Below are positions 8,535 to 14,655 of a stretch of 14,655 nucleotides of DNA, in pieces. How positions within the stretch are numbered: the first letter of the stretch is position 1; each line of letters starts with the position of its first letter. The stretch is from Lunasporangiospora selenospora (lineage: Eukaryota > Mortierellomycota > Mortierellomycetes > Mortierellales > Mortierellaceae), in NCBI GenBank assembly GCA_015680635.1, contig JAABOA010000179.1:2451-17105 (forward strand). Reading direction: 5' to 3'. The notes beneath the pieces were generated by a model that ran no database searches, had not been told where the DNA came from, and saw nothing but the letters and a program-made list of their open reading frames with translations. The position numbers and the translations under genes are program-made.

Positions 8535-8572
8535 GGTAGGGGAGTGTAAGAGTGGGGAAAGGTAGGGGAGTG
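8535..8572. promoter_or_regulatory. Two 12-bp direct repeats containing AGGGG/CCCCT (STRE-like)
   Basis: GGTAGGGGAGTG occurs exactly at 8535-8546 and 8561-8572, starts 26 bp apart. AGGGG/CCCCT is the core of the stress response element bound by Msn2/4-type zinc fingers in yeast. Both copies lie 120 to 160 bp upstream of the Ecl1-like start and just upstream of its TATA-like element. Confidence 0.5.
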
Positions 8573-8612
8573 GATGTGGAAAAGTGGGTTAAGAAGCAGA
8601 GAGCGGAATATC

Positions 8613-8624
8613 GGGGGGGGGGGG
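8613..8624. repeat. G12 homopolymer
   Basis: Twelve consecutive G residues on the plus strand, between the AGGGG repeats and the palindrome upstream of the Ecl1-like gene. Confidence 0.95.
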
Positions 8625-8880
8625 TCAAGATGAAGAAACTGTTATAACCGTGGCAGTCCTCTCGAACTGAGTACCTTACCGGTGACATGCAGCTTTATTT
8701 GGTCCACAGGACAATGTACCCTTCCCTCTCCACCACTCCCGCTCCGAGGCCCCCAAAGTAGGCGAAATGTGATTGCGCCATTCGCTTTCCTATCAATGCA
8801 GCAAATGCGGAATATCATGTTATAAATCTTAACAGGTACGCTAAAGCCTCAAACCCTCAATCCCACGCCCAAACGGAATC

Positions 8881-8900
8881 TCGGTCGGAGATCCGTCCGA
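8881..8900. promoter_or_regulatory. 20-bp imperfect palindrome with CGG-N4-CCG core
   Basis: TCGGTCGGA (8881-8889), two bases, then TCCGTCCGA (8892-8900). The arms are complementary at 8 of 9 positions. The core CGG-AGAT-CCG has the inverted CGG triplets typical of sites for dimeric Zn2Cys6 factors. It is 469 bp upstream of the Ecl1-like start and 358 bp beyond the CENP-B-like stop. Regulatory function is inferred. Confidence 0.4.
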
Positions 8901-9155
8901 AGGTCTAGACTTTTTGCAACATTAGCTGTTCCTGTGCACGCCTTTTTTTTTTTTTTTTACCCATGTATCCTTCGTCGGGCTTATCTCTTCCAGCATGGCC
9001 AATGTGTTACGCCTTACGCCGACTTTCTGTTTTTGGTGGACAATCCAGATTCACCCCTCCCATGGGTATCCCCATTGCACTGCTCAGCAACAATTATCTA
9101 GCAAAGTTCCCAGACTCTCTCTCTCTCTCTCTTTCTCTGAGGTTATTGTAAAACC

Positions 9156-9165
9156 TTTATTTACA
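9156..9165 (-). promoter_or_regulatory. 3' UTR PUF-type motif overlapping the poly(A) signal of the CENP-B-like gene
   Basis: The minus strand reads TGTAAATAAAG. TGTAAATA (9165-9158) is an exact match to the Pumilio/PUF consensus UGUANAUA, and AATAAA (9161-9156) is a canonical polyadenylation signal sharing its bases. They lie about 95 to 103 nt after the stop codon. Confidence 0.5.
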
Positions 9166-9258
9166 AATATATGAAAGAGCAATAGTATCTAGTCACTACA
9201 CCAAGTGCCAAGCTGGAATATTCCCGAGAGGCCCAAATGCTTCGCCTTAATGGTCCTC

Positions 9259-11077
9259 CTAAAGTCTCCTTCGTTTGCTATCTAGGGTCAAATAAATGCC
9301 TCGTAGACCCTCCATCTGCTCCTTGCTGAACCCTTGCTGTTGCATAAAGATTCTGAGAGTGTGAACACACTGTGCGGCTTCCCTAAAGTCCACCTCTGGT
9401 TCTGGATCAAATCCTGCAGCAATAGGATCAGCCATCCGCATAGACAGGTCGGCTCTCGACGCTGACATGGATGAATGATTCGGTCCGCTGCCTTCAGGCC
9501 GCTCCATGTTGCCCATGGAACCACTCGGGCTATTGCGCGCTTCAAGAAAAGCGCCAGGCGCACCTGTAAGCGTTGATTGCGTCATGGTTTGAAGTGTTCC
9601 TATTGGGCCGTTGGGCCTTGAGAGCTCGAGGGACTGCGAGTCATTTGGCTTGGAGCTTGCTGCTGATGCCATCGTCCCATCTCCATTGTTTGCTCCAGTA
9701 GCATAAACCTTTGACAACATCTCCATATGGAGAGCAGGGTCGTTTTCTATACTTGAGTGCATCGCCGTGGCGGCAGCACTATCGTGCTCATGAATGGACT
9801 GCATATGCATATCCACATCGTGAATGGGAACTGCAGGCTGATCTTTCATAACCATTCCAGAAGCAATATTCGCGGTAGTCAGTCCTTCCTCATTCCCTGC
9901 TGATAGCTCATCTACAGCACCCTTTTTGGATCGCTTCCTATATTTTCTCTTGGCTGGAGTCGGACCAGAACTTGAGCTCGAACCTGGAGTAAGGGACATG
10001 GCCGATGGTGCGTCCGAATCTTGTGTAATAGTTGGAAGCTGGGATGACAATGGACCCGGTTCCTGAACGGTAGCTGCTACAACCTGTACCTGCAAGTTTG
10101 TCGCGTCTGACATGGGCGATTCACGAGGAGCGTCTGAAGAAGACGCAGAAGCTGACATGTTTGGGCCAAGACCGACATCAGGCATTTGTACCCCTGGCGC
10201 TTCATTTTCAGCGATCCTTGGCGAGCCCTCACTCAGGACGCTATTGTTCTTTGGTACAGCAGCAGCCTTTAGTCCGTGCCTAATCTTGAACTTGTTGAGC
10301 CAACCATCCGAGAAGGTGAGCTGATCCTGGGTAATATTGAGTTCATGGGCCAATTCCTTTCCCTTGGTGACAATCAGAGCATCGTTGATGATGATTTTTC
10401 CTCTGCAGGATTTCAGGAACTCTGACAGCTGCTTTTCAAGTTCTGGGAACATCACTTGGCGGTGGCGCCTTGCGGATGGATTCGACAGTTCCTGATTGAG
10501 TCTTCGAGAGATTTGTTGTTTCAATCGGGATACGGTCGACTCGTCCACTCTGATGTTGTACCGCTCAAGAATATAGCCGGCGACGGATTTGTTGGTCAGG
10601 CGACGGGTTTGCTGCTTTTCCTGTATATACATGCAGACTTCGTACTTTTGAGCGTCGCTCATGGTGGTTCGACGCATCTTTTTGGGAGTGGGGTCTGGAG
10701 TGCGGGCTGGAGTGGGGGCTCTAATGGCCATCGAGCCAATCTCGGATGAGACTTCATTGACATCCTCGGTTGTTACGAAATCCTGGCTGTCTTTTGCATT
10801 CTGACTGTCCAGAGTGTTCTCGGCAGGTGGTTGTGACATTGGATGTGATGTTGCGAGCACGCTTTTTGCTTTTTTGAATTCCGATTGGGTTTCTTGCAAT
10901 TGAAGAGCGAGGTTAGAGGATGCACTTGACTCTAGGGAAAGAGATGAGGCTCTGGGAAAAAAATACGAAAAAGAGATCAAATAATCAATAAAGAGTCAGG
11001 GAGTGGGAAAGAGAGAGAGGGGCACAGAAAACTGCGAAACTCCGACCGTGGCTTTACAGAAAGCATTTTCCTGCCAT
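9259..11077 (-). CDS. CENP-B/Psq-type DNA-binding protein lacking a DDE domain
   Basis: The main exon is 10951-9259, preceded by the acceptor TTTTTTTTCCCAG. Upstream, ATG 11077 opens a 20-nt exon (MAGKCF plus CT) ending at GTAAAG (intron 11057-10952, 106 bp). The phases fit and give 570 residues; if this exon is wrong, the internal ATG at 10839 is the next start. Residues about 100-152 form a Psq/CENP-B N-type helix-turn-helix (YEVCMYIQEK...NKSVAGYILERYNI...ESTVSRLKQ). Residues about 173-235 form a CENP-B-type HTH (FPELEKQLSEFL...FSDGWLNKFKIRHGL). A basic AKRKYRKRSKKG (near 339-350) is a likely nuclear signal. The middle is Ser/Ala/Met-rich and disordered, and the last 45 residues look helical. 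Pogo/Tigger transposases and CENP-B relatives share this DNA-binding pair, but here no catalytic domain follows. A chromatin or transcription role is likely; the target DNA is unknown. Confidence 0.82.
10952..11057 (-). other. Predicted first intron of the CENP-B-like gene
   Basis: Donor GTAAAG and acceptor TTTCCCAG after a long T run. The acceptor is strong, because the reading frame upstream of it has no ATG. The donor and the 20-nt exon before it are chosen by phase match and proximity, so they are less certain. Confidence 0.45.
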
Positions 11078-11178
11078 TGTCCTCGTGGACCCAAGGGGGT
11101 TTCATCCCGCGCCAATAGATGATGCCTAGCATTCACGATTTGCCCGCTCGGATCCCTGCGCTTTTTTTCCTAGGGTCT

Positions 11179-11242
11179 GAGGAGAGAGAGAGAGAGAAGG
11201 AGAGAAGGAGAGAGAGAGAGAGAGAGGAGGAGAGGAGGAGGG
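11179..11242. repeat. 64-nt homopurine (GA)n/(GGA)n tract
   Basis: Every base from 11179 to 11242 on the plus strand is A or G, mostly GA units drifting into GGA units near the right end. The tract is largely mirror-symmetric, a class able to form triplex DNA. Confidence 0.9.
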
Positions 11243-11389
11243 CGGAGGCGAGAAGCCTGACAGGATTCCAGGCATTGACTCTTATGCATCGGTCGGCTTG
11301 GACACGCTCGACGCCATGTTCCTCCGTTCTTCGGGCTTGCCTTCATATGGTTGCTCGGGTCAAAGCGACGTTTTAGCCGAACAGTCTCT

Positions 11390-11407
11390 CCAATAAAAGA
11401 ATAAAAG
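11390..11407 (+). promoter_or_regulatory. CCAAT box and TATA-like element of the aminotransferase gene
   Basis: CCAAT at 11390-11394 runs directly into two ATAAAAG-type elements (11393-11399 and 11401-11407). The start codon is 81 bp beyond the second. Confidence 0.5.
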
Positions 11408-11487
11408 GGAGAAAAGAGACCCCCCTGTTGTCCTGCTACCACATTGACATCTCTTCTCTCTCATTCTGCATACTGACCCCCAACATA

Positions 11488-13305
11488 ATGTCCTCAAAGG
11501 CATCTCAGTCCGCTGCCATCCGTCTCCAGCAGATTAACAGCCATCTTTCAAGTAAGCCTGGACCCTGAACAGGCACCTCGGACTGCCTTTCATGCAAGAA
11601 AAAAAAAGGAAAGGTCCGGGAACTCTCTTATTAACCTTCCTACCTTTGCATTAAAAAACGGGCTGATATAAACAGCATCCGTGTTTGAAAAGGTGCCAGC
11701 TGCTCCAGCAGATGCCATTTTTGCTTTGACTGCTGCCTACAAGGCAGACACGCACCCAAACAAGGTCGACCTCGGCATCGGTGCTTATCGTACAAATGAA
11801 GGCAAGCCCTGGGTTCTTCCCGTAGTCAAGAAGGTATGTAAAGGACTTGAACTCGCCCGACTTACGTCTTGTTGACTGTAAACCAACGAGACTTGACGAA
11901 GCAATTAATTGTATCAACACCTTTGCACGATTGTTTTTTTAAAAAAAAATAGGCCGACCGTGCCATGGTCAACGACGACAACCTCGACCATGAGTACTTG
12001 CCAATTCTCGGATTGATGCCATTCCGTATGGCAGCAGCCAAGCTGATCCTTGGCGCCAATAGCAACGCAATTGCCGATGGCCGCGTCGGTGCTGTTCAGT
12101 GCATCTCGGGTACCGGCGCAGTGTTCACAGGAGCCCAGTTCCTTGCTCGTCACTACCCTGTCAAGGGTGCGGAATGCTACATTTCCAAGCCTACTTGGGG
12201 TAAGAGCAGGCTCCATGGTTTCTTTACTTTACTCGGGTTTTTTTTATCCTCGTCGCAGTCCCATATTGGCATTATTCACTTTACGGCAACTGTGGTTCGG
12301 CGCACCTTGTTGAGACACTGCACTGCGGCGTGGAAGTAGAGACACACAGTCAAGGACCAACCACCGTTTCCAGGCACTAAAGGGGAAATTGGACTCAATC
12401 TTAGTCATCCTGACTATCCTTCTAGACCACCAAAAGGGAGCCCCCAACTAACTATTATCCAATTCGTCATGTCCTTTTTGACTCTATCTTCAGCCAACCA
12501 CCGAGCCATTTTCGAAGGCGTAGGCATCCCGGTTCGCGAATACCCATACTGGGATCCTGTAACAAAGGGTCTGGATCTCAAGGGTCTTCTTGGAACGATG
12601 CAGACGGCTCCCGCAGGATCCATCTTTTTGCTCCATCCTTGTGCTCACAACCCAACGGGTGTTGACCCAACACCGGAACAATGGAAGCAAATTGCAGATG
12701 TGATGGTCGCCAAGGGACACTTTACTTTCTTTGATTGTGCTTACCAGGGCTTTGCCTCGGGCAACCTTGCCAGAGATGCCTTTTCCGTTCGGCACTTTGC
12801 GGAACGCGGAATCGAGCTTTTTGTTGCGCAATCCTTCTCCAAGAACTTTGGTCTCTATAGTGAGCGAGCTGGCAACCTGACGATCGTTGCCCGCACTCCT
12901 CAGATCAAAGATCAAATCGAGTCCCAGATCGCCAAGTCTCAGCGTGCAGTGATTTCGAATCCGCCCGCGTATGGATCTAGGATCGTCAACCTTGTCTTGA
13001 ACGACCCGCAGCTCAACAGGGAGTGGGAAGAGAACTTGTCGACCATGGCCAACAGGATCATTGACATGCGCAAGGCCCTGTTTGATGAACTGACAAAGTT
13101 GGGCACGCCCGGAAAGTGGGACCATATTGTGAACCAGATCGGAATGTTTTCCTTCACAGGACTAACAACTGCTCAAGTCAAGGTGATGAAGGACAAGTAC
13201 CATATCTATTTGACGGACAATGGCCGTATCTCCATGGCGGGAATCAATACCAACAATGTCAAGTATGTTGCCCAGGCTATTGACGATGTTGTCCGCCATC
13301 AGTAG
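11488..13305 (+). CDS. AAT2: Aspartate aminotransferase (class I, PLP-dependent), probably cytosolic
   Basis: Catalyses L-aspartate + 2-oxoglutarate = oxaloacetate + L-glutamate, feeding the malate-aspartate shuttle and amino-acid synthesis. Exons are 11488-11551, 11676-11833, 11953-12199 and 12494-13305; introns are 124, 119 and 294 bp. All junction phases match and the product is 426 residues, a usual length. Family landmarks appear in order: [26 protein letters not shown], the SGTGAV cofactor loop, KPTWANH (across the last intron), HNPTG with predicted Asn209, [12 protein letters not shown] with Asp237 and Tyr240, SFSKNFGLY with the PLP-Schiff-base Lys273, Arg281, and NGRISMAG with the substrate-carboxylate Arg401. 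The SVFEKVP opening and SFSKNFGLY are closer to cytosolic GOT1 than to the mitochondrial enzyme's SYAKNMGLY. The roughly 20-residue N-terminal extension is mildly basic, so mitochondrial import is not excluded. AATAAA follows at 13424-13429. Confidence 0.95.
12200..12493 (+). other. Long third intron of the aminotransferase gene (294 bp)
   Basis: Donor GTAAGA, acceptor ATCTTCAG, and branch-like AACTAACT about 40 bases before the acceptor. The exons join PTW to ANHRAIF, contiguous in known aminotransferases, so no hidden exon is expected. It is about twice the length of the other introns. I looked for snoRNA C (TGATGA) boxes and saw none. Confidence 0.85.
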
Positions 13306-13430
13306 ACCTGCTTAGTTTTCAACTCATAAATAGTTTCTAGATTCTCCAATTGCCATCTTCTTCCTCTCACTTCCTCTCTCTCTTATCCTCTCTTTTTCAC
13401 ACACACACACACACACGCACACCAATAAAG
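13306..13430 (+). other. 3' UTR of the aminotransferase with (CA)n tract and AATAAA
   Basis: After the TAG at 13303-13305 the sequence is CT-rich, then has 9.5 CA units at 13398-13416 and a canonical AATAAA at 13424-13429. Cleavage is expected shortly afterwards. Confidence 0.65.
13398..13416. repeat. (CA)n dinucleotide microsatellite in the 3' UTR
   Basis: 9.5 perfect CA units, eight bases before the AATAAA signal. Confidence 0.95.
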
Positions 13431-14655
13431 AGTCATCAGAAAGGGAACATCATTGAGCTTTCTGGACTGTAGGGTCATTTCACCAAGTTGACTGTGATTC
13501 TTGAACTTGTCACTCTGACTATGGGTATTGCCACAGCGCTAAAGTCAGTGCAGAGATCGACGGGCCGTGCCTCTTGAGCCATTGAAGGAGTGTTCTTGAA
13601 AGAAGAGAAAAAAAAAAGACTCGCATTTCTATTCCACTCGGCAATAAGCTTGTTTGAGGTGGTTTGATCTGCTGGGGTGAAGTCTTTCTAAATGAGAACA
13701 ATAACCTCCTCTCTTCTCTTCAGAGCCAAGGTGGAGCATAATTCTGATTAAAAAAAAAAAAAAAAAAAGACCAAGAGCAGGGGAAGAGGGGTCAAGATAA
13801 AGGATTAATGAAGGAATGCAATCTATTTTTATGTAAAAATAAAGAACTTGAAGTGTCAAGTTTGTTCAAGCGTTGCACTATGAGTGCTGAACATGTCCAA
13901 CGGCCCTTGAGCCAGAAAAAAAATGAAATATCTGTGACCAGGAGGTAACCAGCTCCAAGTCCCAAACCTGTTCTTTTTCCCCTTTCATCATCTACAGGTT
14001 CGGCAACCAAGTTGAGCAATGTTCTTGGAGGCTCAAGCTTCTTTAAATATTTCAAGGTACCGCTGATCTGGATCAAAGAAACCAATACTCTTGGTTAAAT
14101 GCATGGGACAGGTGTATGTCGGCCGACCTTTCTTCTTCTTGCGATAATAACCTCTGGACTCTACGATTAAATTCTTATCTTTGTTACATGTCTCCTGTAT
14201 CCCCTTCCCCCCTCGCTGGCAGTCTTTTGCATTTTACAAGACTGCTCGCACTACCGGGTAGCGCAACCATGAAAGACGGGGGGACGAGGATGAAGAGATT
14301 TCATGCTGCAGTGCTATCTTGCTCACACGACATTTCAGAATGACGGTGCTTTGCTTTAGAAGCATTTTTTATTCGATGAGGGGAAAGAAAGGGTTGGTTA
14401 CAAACAGATGTGCTGACTGGAGTAAAGAACCAAAGAGATGGAGGGAAGAGAGGGAGAGAGACGTTTGCTCTGACTGTCGAATCCCTCGGAGGGGGCTTTA
14501 TGCCGTTCCAGGAACAAACAAGGAACTTTTGGGGGGGTTGAGAGAGAGGGGGAAAGAAGCCAGCTTAAAGAGCATGAAGAATGGATAATTTTATGACTAG
14601 AAAAAATAAAGACGGCGAGCTGGGGGTGTACAGGTATAGGGGGGAGGAGTAAACA
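13431..14655. other. Region without a supportable gene
   Basis: Over 1.2 kb holds an A19 run (13750-13768) and several short open frames on both strands between 13792 and 14343, none with a motif I recognise. From about 14270 to 14560 the plus strand is purine-rich, so the minus strand resembles the CT-rich leaders seen elsewhere. Minus-strand ATG 14365 opens only a 43-residue frame (to 14234). A minus-strand non-coding or small-protein transcript is possible but unproven. I see no tRNA or snRNA. Confidence 0.4.
13750..13768. repeat. A19 homopolymer
   Basis: Nineteen consecutive A residues on the plus strand, 445 bp beyond the aminotransferase stop codon. Confidence 0.95.

Larger units (their letters stand above)
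8413..9258. promoter_or_regulatory. Promoter region of the Ecl1-like gene and 3' flank of the CENP-B-like gene
   Basis: These 846 bp lie between two minus-strand genes. From the Ecl1-like start outwards they hold a (TG)12 tract, a TATA-like element (8510-8517), two copies of a 12-bp AGGGG-containing repeat (8535-8572), a G12 run (8613-8624), a 20-bp imperfect palindrome (8881-8900), a T16 run (8943-8958) and a (CT)9 tract (9115-9132). At the far end are a PUF-type motif and an AATAAA signal belonging to the upstream gene. The open frames here (for example 8963-9151) are low-complexity and unconvincing. Confidence 0.6.
11078..11487. promoter_or_regulatory. Divergent promoter between the CENP-B-like and aminotransferase genes
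   Basis: This 410-bp region lies between the predicted start of the CENP-B-like gene (minus) and the aminotransferase ATG (plus). It contains a 64-nt uninterrupted purine tract (11179-11242), a CCAAT at 11390-11394, and TATA-like ATAAAAG at 11401-11407, about 85 bp before ATG 11488. The CT-rich leader before that ATG contains no upstream ATG. Confidence 0.6.

Noticed and set aside
8539-8588. G-quadruplex from the GGGG runs near the AGGGG repeats.
   Set aside because: Loops between the runs exceed seven bases in places, so a stable canonical quadruplex is not well supported.
9259-10980. Live pogo-type transposon.
   Set aside because: No DDE domain and no terminal inverted repeats or TA duplications were seen around the gene, and it has an intron-like 5' structure.
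11109-11167. tRNA-like stretch: GCGCCAATAG..., a GCTCGGATCCC resembling a B box, GCGC closure, then a T run.
   Set aside because: The closed unit is only about 53 nt, with no room for normal D and anticodon arms. The only central stem is a 4-bp ATGC/GCAT hairpin with a 3-nt loop, so it cannot fold as a tRNA.
12200-12493. Intronic snoRNA or hidden exon in the long aminotransferase intron.
   Set aside because: No C/D box pair was visible, and flanking protein sequence is contiguous in the family. A weak H/ACA RNA cannot be excluded by eye.
12490-13125. 211-codon minus-strand frame.
   Set aside because: It lies antisense to the last exon of the aminotransferase, whose catalytic motifs are unmistakable.

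Overview
The window looks like nuclear DNA of a filamentous fungus. Short spliceosomal introns (106-157 bp, one of 294 bp) have GTAAGT/GTAAGN-type donors and YAG acceptors. Start codons follow pyrimidine-rich leaders, AATAAA signals lie near 3' ends, and the proteins are fungal in style with long Ser/Pro/Gln-rich disordered tails. The dense gene packing and the many homopolymer and dinucleotide tracts remind me of early-diverging fungi (Mucoromycota, perhaps Mortierella relatives). That placement is inference; no rRNA or other marker gene is present. I see no transposon, CRISPR array or bacterial feature.

Layout, left to right. (1) 39-2665, minus: a haspin-type protein kinase, cut by the window edge inside the kinase domain. 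(2) 3134-4402, plus: a crotonase-family enzyme closely resembling ECHDC1 (ethylmalonyl-CoA decarboxylase), two exons, divergent from haspin across a 468-bp promoter. (3) 4653-6557, minus: a four-exon alpha/beta-hydrolase, converging on ECHDC1. (4) 6859-8412, minus: a two-exon protein with an Ecl1-like N-terminal zinc-binding module and a long low-complexity tail. (5) 9259-11077, minus: a CENP-B/Psq-type DNA-binding protein without a DDE transposase domain, perhaps starting in a 20-nt first exon. (6) 11488-13305, plus: a four-exon aspartate aminotransferase, divergent from gene 5. From about 13430 to 14655 I find no gene I can defend.

The genes do not form an obvious pathway. Aspartate aminotransferase and the ECHDC1-like enzyme are central metabolism or metabolite repair. 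Haspin and CENP-B-like proteins both have chromatin or centromere associations in other organisms, but their proximity here is probably chance. I did not find a clearly new biological system. The points most worth checking are the possible mitochondrial presequence on the ECHDC1-like enzyme, the DDE-less CENP-B-like protein, the promoter architecture upstream of the Ecl1-like gene (20-bp palindrome, direct repeats carrying AGGGG, TATA, and a (CA)12 leader ending two bases before the ATG), and an antisense TATA-like promoter at that gene's 3' end.
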